Positions 16,020-25,653 of a DNA stretch of 64,000 bases are shown here, one piece after another; position 1 is the first letter of the stretch; every line of letters begins with the position of its first letter. The notes under the pieces are model-generated. The model searched no databases. It saw nothing but the letters and a program-made list of their open reading frames with translations, and had not been told where the DNA came from. The translations under genes and the position numbers were made by a program. Origin of the DNA: Crocinitomicaceae bacterium (lineage in GTDB: Bacteria > Bacteroidota > Bacteroidia > Flavobacteriales_D > Crocinitomicaceae); NCBI GenBank assembly GCA_020635955.1, contig JACJYW010000011.1:1-64000 (forward strand), given 5' to 3'.

Positions 16020-19000
16020 TTACTTCAAGACGGTAACATGTCCTCTTTGAACATATCGCTCATCTGATTGATTGGATTTAAAATCAACCTGCCAGATATA
16101 AGTACCATCTTCTACCAAGCCTCCGTCACCATAATGTCCGTTCCATCCCACTGATGCATCAAACGATTCAAAAATGATCTCTCCCCAACGATTAAAAATC
16201 GTCAAATGAAAATCATAAATATCAAAACCACTGGTAAATTGTGGTTGGAATCTTTCGTTGAATTGATCCCCATCTGGAGTAAATGTGTTAGGAATATAGA
16301 AGATCAATTGCTCCGTCACCACTACAACTTTACAAATTGAGTCATTACACATCCCATCATTCATGGCTTTCAAACAAACGGTATAATGTCCAATTACTTC
16401 AGGAAACTGATGCAAAGGATTTTCTACAGTTGATATAGAACCATCTTCAAAAGTCCACTCATATGACGTTGCATTAATTGATTCATTCTCCAGATCGACA
16501 ATGGTATTCTCAACATCTACTTCATCCGGGTTTGCAGTAAAATCAGCTTCTGCATATTCAAACACACAGATCATTGAAGGAATTGTTATTGTACTAGTAC
16601 AGTTGTTCTGTGAAACCGTGTAGGTTACGTCATAGCATCCTGGAGATCCATAAACATGAGATACATTTCCACAGGTTGAAGATGAAATACCATCTCCAAA
16701 ATCCCAGCTACAGTTCGTTCCTGTAGGCACAGTTGAATCAATAAAATCTGCAGTGAATGGTACACATCCTTCAAAATCCAAAGCAGTGAAGTTTATTACC
16801 GGAAGCGGAATAACCGTAACGGTTAACTGATCAGATGCTGAAAGAGAATTGCACCCATCCGTTATAGTTGCTGTATATATGGTTGTTACTATAGGTGATA
16901 CCTGGATTGAAGTTCCGGTTCCAACATTATTATTTTGATCATCAGTCCAGGTGATGGTTAAGTTACCGTCTCCTCCAGTTCCCTGAGCAGTTAAGGTAGT
17001 ACTCTCTCCTTCACAAATAGAAACATCCTGAGAAACTACAACAGACAATGCAGGTAGTACTTCAATATTTACAGTACCTGTTGCCGGACATACGCCTGCT
17101 GTGGTATAAGATATTGTGTAAATTCCTTCACCCGCCACGGATGGTGTGAATTCTCCTGTTGAAGCATTTGTAATTCCCGTTCCTGACCAGGTACCTCCGG
17201 CCGTTACTGCGGTAATAAATTCAACATGTGAACTTTGACAGAAAGGTCCAGCAGGGTTTATTGAAGGATCATCAGTTGCATTCACAATAATATCTTCTGT
17301 ATCTGCAGCTCCACACTGTCCTGCGATAGTGTAAGTGATGGTATGAGTTCCAACCCCTGCCACAGAAGGATCGAATGTTCCAAAATTGGCATCCGTTATT
17401 CCCGTTCCTGCCCAGCTTCCACCTGCATCTACTGACATTAAGTTAATTGGAGCATCCATATCACAAAAAGGACCAGCAGCAGAAATGGTAGCATCTGCTA
17501 AAGGTATTACCGTAATATCTGTCGTTTGAACATCTCCACAGGCACCTGCAATAGTGTATGTAATGGTATGAGTTCCACCTCCGGCTGTTGCAGGATCAAA
17601 ATCTCCTGTTGATGCATTGATTATTCCAGTTCCTGACCAGGTTCCACCAGCATCAACGGCGTTCAAAGTAATTAAAGGATCACTATCACAGAAAGGACCT
17701 ACAGGAGTGATAGTTGCATCCATAACCTGATTTACAATAATATCTGTAGTTTGAACATCACCACACATACCCGCAATTGTATAAGTTATGGTATGTGTTC
17801 CCGGTCCGGCAGTTGATGGATCGAATGTTCCTGTTGCGGCATTGGTTATTCCCGTACCGCTCCATGTTCCACCAGCATCTACTGCAGATAAGTTTACAGA
17901 AGGATCTGCATCACAGAAAGGACCAACAGCAGTAATGGTTGCATTCGCGACATTATTGACCGTAATGTTCGTAGTTTGAACATCTCCGCATGAACCACCT
18001 ATGGTGTAAGTGATCGTGTGTGTTCCAGAACCAGCAGTTGCCGGATCAAATGTACCAGTAGCCACGTTTATTATACCTGTTCCACTCCACGTCCCTCCGG
18101 CATCTACAGCTGTTAAATTTACTGAAGGGTCATTATCACAAAAAGGACCTGCAGGAGTAATGGTTGCATTTGCCATTCCATTAACTACAATATTGGTTGT
18201 TTGCACATCTCCACATGCTCCACCAATAGTATATGTTACGGTATGTGTTCCAGGTCCGGCTGTTCCTGGATCAAATGTTCCTGTTGCTGCATTGGTAACA
18301 CCTGTTCCACTCCAGGTTCCTCCAGGATCAACTGCTGAAAGAGTGATAGGTGGATCTGAATCGCAGAATGGCCCAACTGGCGTAATCGTAGCATTTGAAA
18401 CACTATTAACAGTTATGGTAGTATTTTGGACATCTCCACATGATCCGGCGATAGTATAAGTTATAGTATGTGTACCAACTCCTGCAACCAAAGGATCAAA
18501 GGTACCAGAACCTGAGTTGGTAATACCCGTTCCACTCCATGTACCACCAGCATCAACTGCACTTAAGTTTACAGCAGGATCTGTATCACAGTATGGACCT
18601 GCAGGAGTGATGGTTGCATTTGCCAGTGCATTGATCGTAATATTTGTAGTTTGAACATCTCCACATGCTCCGCCAATAGTATAAGTTATAGTGTGTGTTC
18701 CTGGTCCGGCTGTACCGGGATCAAATGTTCCAGCAGATGAATTGGTAATTCCTGTTCCACTCCAGGTTCCTCCGGGGTCAGCACCAGCTAATGTTATTGC
18801 GGCTGCTGTTTCACAAAAAGGACCAACAGCAGTGATCGTGGCATCTGCACTGGCATTCACAGTTATATTTTCCGTATCAGTGTCAGAGCAGGCCCCTGTA
18901 ATACTGTACGTGATAGTAAATGTTCCAGGACCTGAAACAGAAGGATCAAAGGTTCCGGTTGTAGCATTCGTAATTCCGGTTCCGCTCCAGGTTCCCCCAG

Positions 19001-19928
19001 GATCTACTGCACTTAATGTAACCGCAGCTCCATTATCACAGAAAGGTCCTGCCGCAGTAATTGTTGCGTCCGCACTTCCGGCAGTAACAGTAACCGTTGC
19101 GGTTGCAGGCGTTGAAGATGTACACGGCCCTGATCCTACTACTTCATAGGTATATACACCAGATGCATTAGTACCCGGAGTAAATGTTCCCAGATATCCA
19201 CCAGAAACTACTGAAGGACCTGTCCATGTTCCCCCTACATCAGGAGTACCTCCCAATTGATCAAAAAGATTGAAAACAGGATCTGAAGGACAAACCGAAA
19301 TGGTTCCATTTGTACCAGGATTTCCTCCGGAGGGAGGATTTGTACCGATCAATGAAACACCATCAATATAAGCTGCATTATTCGTTTCTGTTGTTGATTT
19401 TGCAAAGCTGATAAAATCATAGTTCGCAGCAGCAACAAAAGTTACCGAAACCAATTGCCAAACTTCAGGAGACGTCATATTTACAGATCCGGCATTACCA
19501 GTACCCGCACCTGTTCCTCCAGGCAATCCAGTAGAAAAACCATATTGTATTCCTGTAGTAGTTGCGCTTGTTGAGCTGTTTAACTTTGAGTAAGATGCCC
19601 AAAACTCCAGGGTATATGATTGTCCTGCTACCAGAGGTACACAGATGTATTGTCCAAATCTTTCATTCCAGCCTCCACCTCTAAAAAAACGCTCCCATCT
19701 TCCACCATCCGGAGAAGGATTGTTGATCACATAACTGGGGCCAGGACATGCTGAAGGTGGACTGGCACAGTTATCCGGAGAATGCTGCACAATTGTCCAT
19801 CCAGTTGGCACAACCCCTGTACCCCCGGGACCTGCTTCCATATCACCGTTGATGATAAGATTCTGACCAAACAGATTAAAAAGTGTAAATACTGCCGCTA
19901 ACGATAGATAGGTTCTTAAACTTTTCAT
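16020..19928 (-). CDS. Giant repeat adhesin with type B T9SS sorting domain
   Basis: A 1302-residue secreted protein. Order: signal peptide (1-21); a carbohydrate-binding-like jellyroll (about 22-195; NLIINGDMEAGPGG, FGQYICVPLVAGQSYTLEFWAS); one divergent Ig-like unit; nine tandem 75-residue units (about 286-960) with the core GPFCD, AVDAGGTWSGTGITN, GTFDP, GTHTITYTI and CGDVQTT; further Ig-like and PKD domains (CSWDFGDG, YEWTFEDGS); and a C-terminal gliding-motility-associated sorting domain (IPNTFTPDGDQFNE, then RWGEIIFE, GWNGHY, GTYIWQVDF). It is exported by T9SS and probably attached to the surface as an adhesin. It is co-transcribed behind the 167-residue gene 3 nt upstream. Confidence 0.85.
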   Translation of the reverse strand: MKSLRTYLSLAAVFTLFNLFGQNLIINGDMEAGPGGTGVVPTGWTIVQHSPDNCASPPSACPGPSYVINNPSPDGGRWERFFRGGGWNERFGQYICVPLVAGQSYTLEFWASYSKLNSSTSATTTGIQYGFSTGLPGGTGAGTGNAGSVNMTSPEVWQLVSVTFVAAANYDFISFAKSTTETNNAAYIDGVSLIGTNPPSGGNPGTNGTISVCPSDPVFNLFDQLGGTPDVGGTWTGPSVVSGGYLGTFTPGTNASGVYTYEVVGSGPCTSSTPATATVTVTAGSADATITAAGPFCDNGAAVTLSAVDPGGTWSGTGITNATTGTFDPSVSGPGTFTITYSITGACSDTDTENITVNASADATITAVGPFCETAAAITLAGADPGGTWSGTGITNSSAGTFDPGTAGPGTHTITYTIGGACGDVQTTNITINALANATITPAGPYCDTDPAVNLSAVDAGGTWSGTGITNSGSGTFDPLVAGVGTHTITYTIAGSCGDVQNTTITVNSVSNATITPVGPFCDSDPPITLSAVDPGGTWSGTGVTNAATGTFDPGTAGPGTHTVTYTIGGACGDVQTTNIVVNGMANATITPAGPFCDNDPSVNLTAVDAGGTWSGTGIINVATGTFDPATAGSGTHTITYTIGGSCGDVQTTNITVNNVANATITAVGPFCDADPSVNLSAVDAGGTWSGTGITNAATGTFDPSTAGPGTHTITYTIAGMCGDVQTTDIIVNQVMDATITPVGPFCDSDPLITLNAVDAGGTWSGTGIINASTGDFDPATAGGGTHTITYTIAGACGDVQTTDITVIPLADATISAAGPFCDMDAPINLMSVDAGGSWAGTGITDANFGTFDPSVAGVGTHTITYTIAGQCGAADTEDIIVNATDDPSINPAGPFCQSSHVEFITAVTAGGTWSGTGITNASTGEFTPSVAGEGIYTISYTTAGVCPATGTVNIEVLPALSVVVSQDVSICEGESTTLTAQGTGGDGNLTITWTDDQNNNVGTGTSIQVSPIVTTIYTATITDGCNSLSASDQLTVTVIPLPVINFTALDFEGCVPFTADFIDSTVPTGTNCSWDFGDGISSSTCGNVSHVYGSPGCYDVTYTVSQNNCTSTITIPSMICVFEYAEADFTANPDEVDVENTIVDLENESINATSYEWTFEDGSISTVENPLHQFPEVIGHYTVCLKAMNDGMCNDSICKVVVVTEQLIFYIPNTFTPDGDQFNERFQPQFTSGFDIYDFHLTIFNRWGEIIFESFDASVGWNGHYGDGGLVEDGTYIWQVDFKSNQSDERYVQRGHVTVLK
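17049..19073 (-). repeat. Nine 225-bp coding tandem repeats
   Basis: Nine consecutive units of 225 bp (75 codons) inside the adhesin gene. The protein units share about two thirds or more of their residues in the middle of the array (units 2-7), while the outer units (1, 8, 9) have drifted. This fits array growth by unequal crossing-over from the centre. Confidence 0.9.
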
Positions 19929-19931
19929 GTT

Positions 19932-20435
19932 CTAAAAGAGAATATACGTTTTACTTGAAGATTTAATATTCTTCTTTGAGAAGTAGGATTTTAAAACCGA
20001 TATCACTTTCGATTCCTCATTTTTTGACCAGTTCCCAATGACCGCACCAGATAAGAATTCACCTGATTCATTGAAAATGATCAAGACCTGACGATCCTTG
20101 TTCAGAGTAATACCATTAGCTTTGAGCTCAGCAATGGCTCCTGAATTATATTTTGTTTCTGATGAAAGATCCCTGGTATTGATCCATTTATTCTGGATCA
20201 CTACATAAGTAGCCTGGCAATTATTGTTGTCATAGACCTTTTTCGCAATGCGATTTCCATTGATATCAACGAATATCCAATCACCTTGCTTCAAACCATT
20301 TTGATCGATATCATTATTGATCACATTACCATGTTCATCTATTTGCTGTTCTAAAGCAGCTGCACGAATAAAATCCTGCGATAGTGAACACAACGGAAAT
20401 ATGAATACAAAAAGGGAAATGTAAACGCTTTTCAT
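19932..20435 (-). CDS. Secreted protein of unknown function
   Basis: A 167-residue protein with a signal peptide (about 1-19, CSLSQ). The mature part starts with a helix (AAALEQQIDEHGN) and one MORN-like strand pattern, QNGLKQGDWIFVDINGNRIAKKVYDNN, then a basic C-terminal half with SESGEFLSG-like turns. I do not recognise a family. It is first in an operon with the giant adhesin (3-nt gap), under a clear promoter. It may assist export, attachment or anchoring of the adhesin, but this is inference from position only. Confidence 0.7.
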   Translation of the reverse strand: MKSVYISLFVFIFPLCSLSQDFIRAAALEQQIDEHGNVINNDIDQNGLKQGDWIFVDINGNRIAKKVYDNNNCQATYVVIQNKWINTRDLSSETKYNSGAIAELKANGITLNKDRQVLIIFNESGEFLSGAVIGNWSKNEESKVISVLKSYFSKKNIKSSSKTYILF

Positions 20436-20455
20436 GTTTTTAATTCTGAGAAGCT

Positions 20456-20486
20456 CAAATTTACAACTAATAAACTAGGAAATCAA
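20456..20486 (-). promoter_or_regulatory. Promoter of adhesin operon
   Basis: Minus strand: -33 TTG (20484-20486), 20-nt spacer, -7 TAAATTTG (20456-20463), 20 nt before the ATG at 20435. This is a full match to TTG-N17-23-TAnnTTTG. Confidence 0.65.
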
Positions 20487-20568
20487 CCTATTGGTACTAA
20501 CGATAATGTTACGATAACAGAGTGTTCAACGCATGAAGAACAAATTAATAGATCTTTTCTGCTGATAA

Positions 20569-21702
20569 TCAACCTTTCACTAAAGCACCGACTACTACCT
20601 TTTCTATTACAGATAGCGCATAATCAATCTCTGCTTTAGTAGTATATCTGCTAAACGAAAAACGGGCATTTGGACGATTCGTATCAGCACCGATACCTCT
20701 TAAGACATGAGAACCGGTATTGGACCCTGAAGTGCAAGCAGATCCACCTGAACAGGCTACGCCATCCAAATCCATTAAGAATAATAACATGGATTTATTT
20801 TCGAAGTCAGGAAAACAAACATTCAAAACAGTATATAAACTCTTTTCCGGTTCGATTTCTCCATGAAACTCAACTCCTGGAACACGTTTTTGCAATTCCT
20901 GGATCATGTAAGATTTCAATCCCTGAACCTGAGCAATATGACCTTCAACATCATGATTGGCTAATTTTAATGCCTCAGCCAATCCTGCTATACCGATCAT
21001 ATTTTCTGTTCCACCTCTCAAACCTCTTTCTTGTGCACCTCCCTGAATCAAAGGAGAAACAGATATTTCTTTACTTGCATATAAAAACCCAACACCTTTT
21101 GGACCATGAAATTTATGTGCAGCACAAGTGATGAAATCAGCTCCCATGGCTTTCACATCTATTTTATAATGCCCCATGGTTTGCACAGTGTCAGAGTGGA
21201 AATAAGCACCATATTTTTTACACAGTTCGCTTACTCTTTTAACATCAACCAGGGTTCCTATCTCATTGTTGGCATGCATTAAAGAAACCAGGGTTTTTTC
21301 ACCGCTTTTCAATAATTCTTCCAGATGATCATAATCCACCTGACCAGTTGGAGACAATTTAACCCATTCAGCTTTTACACCTGCATGATCAATGGTATGC
21401 CCAACGGCGTGATGCTCAATAGGAGATGAAATAATACGAGTCACTCCAAGATCCTTTACCGCAGAAGTGATTGCCATATTATCTGCCTCAGTTCCACCTG
21501 AAGTAAAAATGATCTCTTTTGGTTCAGCATTGATCAATTTAGCCACATCTCTTCTAGCGATTTCGATAACCGCTTTAGCATCTCTCCCAAATGAATGTGT
21601 TGAGGATGGATTACCATATGTGTTTTTCATCACATCTGTCATTCTATCAATTACTTCGGGAGCCATTGGAGTGGTGGCAGCATTGTCAAGATATACCTTC
21701 AT
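20569..21702 (-). CDS. Cysteine desulfurase (NifS/IscS type)
   Basis: A 377-residue PLP enzyme that takes sulfur from cysteine for Fe-S clusters and thio-cofactors. Motifs: YLDNAATTPMAP (4-15), FTSGGTEADNMAI (66-78), SPIEHHAV, the aspartate and glutamine pair in HSDTVQTMG, the PLP lysine in CAAHKFHGPKG, and the active-site cysteine in SGGSACTSGS, a loop typical of class I (NifS/IscS) enzymes rather than SufS. No iscU or suf genes lie nearby. It has its own promoter (21721-21751) and stands alone. Confidence 0.92.
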   Translation of the reverse strand: MKVYLDNAATTPMAPEVIDRMTDVMKNTYGNPSSTHSFGRDAKAVIEIARRDVAKLINAEPKEIIFTSGGTEADNMAITSAVKDLGVTRIISSPIEHHAVGHTIDHAGVKAEWVKLSPTGQVDYDHLEELLKSGEKTLVSLMHANNEIGTLVDVKRVSELCKKYGAYFHSDTVQTMGHYKIDVKAMGADFITCAAHKFHGPKGVGFLYASKEISVSPLIQGGAQERGLRGGTENMIGIAGLAEALKLANHDVEGHIAQVQGLKSYMIQELQKRVPGVEFHGEIEPEKSLYTVLNVCFPDFENKSMLLFLMDLDGVACSGGSACTSGSNTGSHVLRGIGADTNRPNARFSFSRYTTKAEIDYALSVIEKVVVGALVKG

Positions 21703-21720
21703 AGATCAGTATTAGAAGAC

Positions 21721-21751
21721 CAAAAGTACTTAAATCAAAAGAAAAACTCAA
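21721..21751 (-). promoter_or_regulatory. Promoter of cysteine desulfurase gene
   Basis: Minus strand: -33 TTG (21749-21751), 20-nt spacer, -7 TACTTTTG (21721-21728), 18 nt before the start codon at 21702. Confidence 0.65.
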
Positions 21752-21799
21752 TAGGAATCAAGTATTCAAGAAAAATGATGCTGATTTAGGAATCCAATA

Positions 21800-22837
21800 T
21801 TACATCACCTGAGGATCTCGGCTAAAGTATCGAACATCTTTAAGTAGCTTGTCAAAAACATAGAATTGACCAACTACCAGACGCCCATCATTCAATACGA
21901 TCCACAATCTATCTCTATCAAATTCAATTAGTTTTCCATCAAAATCATACTTCTCGTATACCATTTTCTTTTTATAGCACAACACACGATTCTTTTGACC
22001 TTTGACATCTGTCACTGTGATATCGAACCATGGTTTGGTCATCTTTAATGAATCTTCAGACTTTTTGTTGATCAGATAATTATGTTGTTCGAAATGGATC
22101 TTTCTGTAACCCAGAATATAATTTCTCACTTTAATGGTATCAAAATCAGGAACGGGCTTTCCGTTGCTACTCAGATCAAATAGATTATCCTCTAAAATGG
22201 TGATCCTGAAACTTAAAGAAGCAGTATCCGGAGTAACAACATCAATGGTTTTAATATCCAACGGTTCATAATTGAATATTCCCGTACATTGGAAATCATT
22301 TGGATTGGTAATAAAGCGAGTTTCCAGGTTTCCATACATGGTTGGCAGGTGCATTATAAATGGTTCCGGCGATTTTCCTTTAACAGGATCTTTCAACAAC
22401 ATGTAGGTTCCATATTGATCGGGAGTGGGTTGACCAACATACCAGGTTTTAGCCAATTCACCCTTCACATAGATCTCCACTTTTCGGTGATGAGTAGTTA
22501 GATTCTTATTGACGGTTTCCATTCCGTTCTTAGGCACCGGCGACTTCACTTTGATGTGTTTAATGGTTTCAAGAATGGTATGCACTAAATGCTGTTGTAC
22601 ACATTCACCGTTATCCATAGACCATGTAGCACCATTTCTAACAAGTGTCACCCCTTCATTTCCTTCCGTATCTGTCAAGATCAGTTTATCGATATTCGCT
22701 GTATCCGCAACAGCAAAATCCGACAATGCCTCTTCAGCCATATGAGAACCATTACCCCCCTTATTATTAAGCATAATAGCCCAAACAGCCAAGGCGGCAA
22801 CAACTAACAATATGACCCATTTACCCCATTTCTTCAT
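21800..22837 (-). CDS. DUF4340-like membrane-anchored protein
   Basis: A 345-residue protein with one N-terminal membrane segment (about 8-24, VILLVVAALAVWAIML) and a long extracytoplasmic beta-rich part: DKLILTDTEGNEGVTLVRNGATWSMDNGE, KVEIYVKGELAKTWYVGQPTPDQYGTYM. This order of a short strand, a WxM/I segment and a GxPTxD turn is like DUF4340 proteins, which often sit behind gldG-type ABC genes. It is last in the gldF-gldG operon, 9 nt after gldG. It may be an accessory of that transporter; no direct function is known. Confidence 0.65.
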   Translation of the reverse strand: MKKWGKWVILLVVAALAVWAIMLNNKGGNGSHMAEEALSDFAVADTANIDKLILTDTEGNEGVTLVRNGATWSMDNGECVQQHLVHTILETIKHIKVKSPVPKNGMETVNKNLTTHHRKVEIYVKGELAKTWYVGQPTPDQYGTYMLLKDPVKGKSPEPFIMHLPTMYGNLETRFITNPNDFQCTGIFNYEPLDIKTIDVVTPDTASLSFRITILEDNLFDLSSNGKPVPDFDTIKVRNYILGYRKIHFEQHNYLINKKSEDSLKMTKPWFDITVTDVKGQKNRVLCYKKKMVYEKYDFDGKLIEFDRDRLWIVLNDGRLVVGQFYVFDKLLKDVRYFSRDPQVM

Positions 22838-22846
22838 GAAAATCTT

Positions 22847-24607
22847 TTAAAGTGTTCTTGCGTATTTTCTTTTACGGATGAGAAGCTGAGCAACTGCAAG
22901 AAGCATAATTACGAAAAGTGGAAACGCTATATTCAAGGTTTTCCAGTAATCTTTATTCTCATTCACTTTTTCAGTATCCAACACACGCAAAGTGATCGTT
23001 TTTGTTCTAATATCTATCAATGAAAAATCATCCAACATATAGTCTACAGCATTCAAAACAAAATCCTTATTTCCATAAGCATACTTTGGTGTTCCGTTAG
23101 GATTTTGCACGCTAAACATATCTGAACCAATCGGAACAAATCTATATCTCCATTGTCCATTGACAAAGGCTGAATCAACCACCTCATTTCTAATAATGTC
23201 TCCATCAGAAACCACTAACATTTTTGTTGAATCACTCTTGAATTTCGTTGCAAAATCAGGTGAATTAAGGAAAGTTTCGGAAATTCCTCTATTCTCAAAA
23301 GCAGAGGTGAATTTACCTTCCAGCATCACAGCTACAGGATAATCTCCTGACTCACCATCATTAAAATTAGGCTCTACATCAATGATACTGTAATTGATCC
23401 GTGCTGGCGATTTAAACATCAATGAATTATAAGAAGAGCGCAATAAGACAGTTTTGGAAACATCCTTATCTGATTCGTTCACAATATCAATTGAACTAGC
23501 GTATTCAGCTTTGATTGGATCAATATTCTTGGTGATTGGGTGAAATTCTCTTTGCAATAATGGATAGAAATACCAATCCACAATTCCTAGAGGATGTCCC
23601 GGAATAAAGATTGGTCCGCAATCACTATCAATGATGAGATTCGTATTTAATCTAGCCCCGTACTTATAGATCATGTCCTTTTCGATATTCAGATTGGCGG
23701 TCATACCAAAGGTTTGCCCTGTTCTATACAAGGAATCTCTACTCACATTTAATGGATCTATAAACCACAGCACACGACCTCCGTTCATGATGAATTGATC
23801 AATAATGAACTTATCTTTTTCGTTAAACGCTTTTGTTGGTTGCGCCACGATCAAGGCATTGGTCTCATCCAGCGCATTCAATTGACCATTGATCTCCACA
23901 TCATTCACCAAATAATATCTATTCAAGCCATTACGAACATCCATAGTTTGATGCGGCTTCAACTCACCCTGACCCTGAAGGAATGAAACTGTCATTTTAT
24001 CATCTGCAGTTACTCTTCTAATAGCAGATATCAGTTGATATTCAAGATTGTTGATCGTTCTATCGGCTAATCCGCGAATATTCTCACCGCTATAGATCAC
24101 CTTTTTATCAAAGAACTGTACTCGATCTACGGTAGTTCCTTTATACTCTATTAATGCGCCTGGCCAAATAGTTTTGATCTCAGCTTTTCCTGATTTTACG
24201 ATCTCAATATCACAGGGAACGATTCCTTCACCGTAAATTACTTTCTGCACCTGAAGGTTATAATCTTCATCTTCCTCACCATTAGGATCAATGAACTCAT
24301 ACTGGATCATGTCACCAGCGTAAATTATAAACTCATCTAACTTCTCTTCAATGGCATTTCTAATCTTACGAATATCTGCCGGCAGGTCACCATCAAGGTA
24401 AATTTTAAAGAAAATTCGGTCTTCAATTCGGCTTTCATCTTGTAATAACTCTATCGTATTATCAGATAAGGAATGTCTTTTATCTTCAGTAAGATCAAAT
24501 CTTCCAAATGAAAAGGAAAGCACATAATTGAGCAGGATCAAAATGGCAATAACTCCTACGTGTGATAGGATGTCAGATGTTTTGCTATGTTTCTTCTTAT
24601 CTGCCAT
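22847..24607 (-). CDS. gldG: Gliding-associated ABC transporter subunit GldG
   Basis: A 586-residue protein with an N-terminal membrane helix (about 15-35), the conserved FDLTEDKRHSLSDNTIELL just after it, a large periplasmic domain (YLDGDLPADIRKIRNAIEEKLDEF; FLQGQGELKP; VLWFIDPLNV) and a C-terminal membrane helix (IAFPLFVIMLLAVAQLLI). In Flavobacterium johnsoniae GldG works with GldF and the ATPase GldA and is needed for gliding. Its start follows the gldF stop with no gap. The gldA ATPase gene is not next to it, which is usual. Confidence 0.88.
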   Translation of the reverse strand: MADKKKHSKTSDILSHVGVIAILILLNYVLSFSFGRFDLTEDKRHSLSDNTIELLQDESRIEDRIFFKIYLDGDLPADIRKIRNAIEEKLDEFIIYAGDMIQYEFIDPNGEEDEDYNLQVQKVIYGEGIVPCDIEIVKSGKAEIKTIWPGALIEYKGTTVDRVQFFDKKVIYSGENIRGLADRTINNLEYQLISAIRRVTADDKMTVSFLQGQGELKPHQTMDVRNGLNRYYLVNDVEINGQLNALDETNALIVAQPTKAFNEKDKFIIDQFIMNGGRVLWFIDPLNVSRDSLYRTGQTFGMTANLNIEKDMIYKYGARLNTNLIIDSDCGPIFIPGHPLGIVDWYFYPLLQREFHPITKNIDPIKAEYASSIDIVNESDKDVSKTVLLRSSYNSLMFKSPARINYSIIDVEPNFNDGESGDYPVAVMLEGKFTSAFENRGISETFLNSPDFATKFKSDSTKMLVVSDGDIIRNEVVDSAFVNGQWRYRFVPIGSDMFSVQNPNGTPKYAYGNKDFVLNAVDYMLDDFSLIDIRTKTITLRVLDTEKVNENKDYWKTLNIAFPLFVIMLLAVAQLLIRKRKYARTL

Positions 24608-25339
24608 TTACCATTTTCTTGCTTGAAGCACCAATTTGGTTAGTACAATAAATGCTGCCGTAAAACTCACGAAATAGAGCATATCTCTCGTATCAATAAC
24701 CCCTCTTTGAATGGATTCGTAATGTTCCCCTATTCCCAAATTTCTTAGCACGAGATCAAGGCTACCAAATTGATTGAAGTTGGCCATTTGATCCAATCCC
24801 ATAAAAAAGAACCAGGACAGGAACATAGAAAGAATGAAGGCAACGATTTGACTACTTGTAATGCTGGATGCAAAAATTCCAACAGCTACCAGGCAAGCCC
24901 CAACAAGTAACAATCCTATGTAGGAAGTTACGGTAGCTCCATCATCAATAATTCCAACAGGATCACCCAATTTATGCACCGTATAATAATAGATCAAGGT
25001 TGGTAAGATGGATATAATTACCAGAGTCAATCCGGCTAGATATTTAGCCAAAATGATGGTAAGGTCGGTGATTGGACGAGTGAATAAAAGCTCAATAGTT
25101 CCTGTTCTCTTTTCCTCTGAAAATGAGCGCATTGTAATCGCCGGAATCAGTATTATAAAAACAATAGGACTGATAGAGAAAAAAGGAAACAGATCAGCTG
25201 TACCTCCTTCTAATATGTTTGTCTCTGCTGAGATCACCCAAAGAAACAAGGAGTTAAAGATCAGATATATAGCAATGAATATATACCCAATTATAGAGCT
25301 TAAAAAACTTCTTATTTCTTTTAAATAAAGTGCTAACAT
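24608..25339 (-). CDS. gldF: Gliding-associated ABC permease GldF
   Basis: A 243-residue ABC-2 type permease with six hydrophobic segments. It has the conserved KEIRSFLSSIIGYIFIAIYL start, the cytoplasmic coupling motif RSFSEEKRTGTIELLFTRPITDLTIILAKYLAG (about 67-100) and a C-terminal helix. It pairs with GldG and GldA in the gliding ABC transporter. First gene of the operon gldF-gldG-DUF4340-like, with a promoter at 25383-25408. Not itself an ATPase. Confidence 0.88.
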   Translation of the reverse strand: MLALYLKEIRSFLSSIIGYIFIAIYLIFNSLFLWVISAETNILEGGTADLFPFFSISPIVFIILIPAITMRSFSEEKRTGTIELLFTRPITDLTIILAKYLAGLTLVIISILPTLIYYYTVHKLGDPVGIIDDGATVTSYIGLLLVGACLVAVGIFASSITSSQIVAFILSMFLSWFFFMGLDQMANFNQFGSLDLVLRNLGIGEHYESIQRGVIDTRDMLYFVSFTAAFIVLTKLVLQARKW

Positions 25340-25653
25340 ATGTTTTGCAGATCCTCCTTTATAAAAGAACAGATCTAATGAACAAAATTAAAGATTCTTC
25401 ACGCTCAACTTTTCTAAAACGGTCGAAAATTATTAATAATTAAATGTGTCTAACATTTTTTAAGAAGTAAGTGGCAAGATGTAATTAAACCTTTCTAAAA
25501 AATATCAGTCAAATGTGCTGTATTGGCGCTCACTTTGATCCCAATCTATAACCTAACCAAAATTCAATGTTACATTCATCTGATATTTATTGATCAGATT
25601 TTGTACATTAGTTTAACTCTTTTGAATTGTAAAAAACTAAAAACTAAATCGTT
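25340..25653. other. Divergent intergenic region, 314 bp
   Basis: AT-rich spacer between gldF (minus) and a small secreted protein (plus). It holds the gldF promoter on the left and, near 25584-25601, a small inverted repeat CTGAT-N7-TATTGATCAG-like segment. I see no ORF with coding character and no RNA gene. No full TAnnTTTG box is seen for the plus-strand gene. Confidence 0.5.
25383..25408 (-). promoter_or_regulatory. Promoter of gldFG operon
   Basis: Minus strand: -7 TAATTTTG (25383-25390), 43 nt before the gldF start, with a TTG at 25406-25408 and a 15-nt spacer, slightly short of the usual 17-23. Confidence 0.45.

Noticed and set aside
17049..19073. Tandem repeats as a CRISPR-like array
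   Set aside because: The units are 225 bp, in frame, with no spacers, and encode a Gly/Thr-rich Ig-like fold within one long gene.
17788..19149. Open plus-strand frames opposite the adhesin repeats
   Set aside because: They run antisense to the repeat units, have the composition of a shadow frame (Pro/Val-rich) and no own promoter or start region.
7853..25483. Shared 14-mer AAGTGGCAAGATGT in two intergenic regions (near 7854 and 25470)
   Set aside because: A 14-base match is expected by chance in 64 kb of DNA, and the flanks do not agree.
25531..25546. Sigma-54-like stretch TGGCGCT-N4-TTGAT upstream of the small secreted protein
   Set aside because: It lacks the -12 GC and has a changed -24 element; too weak to list.
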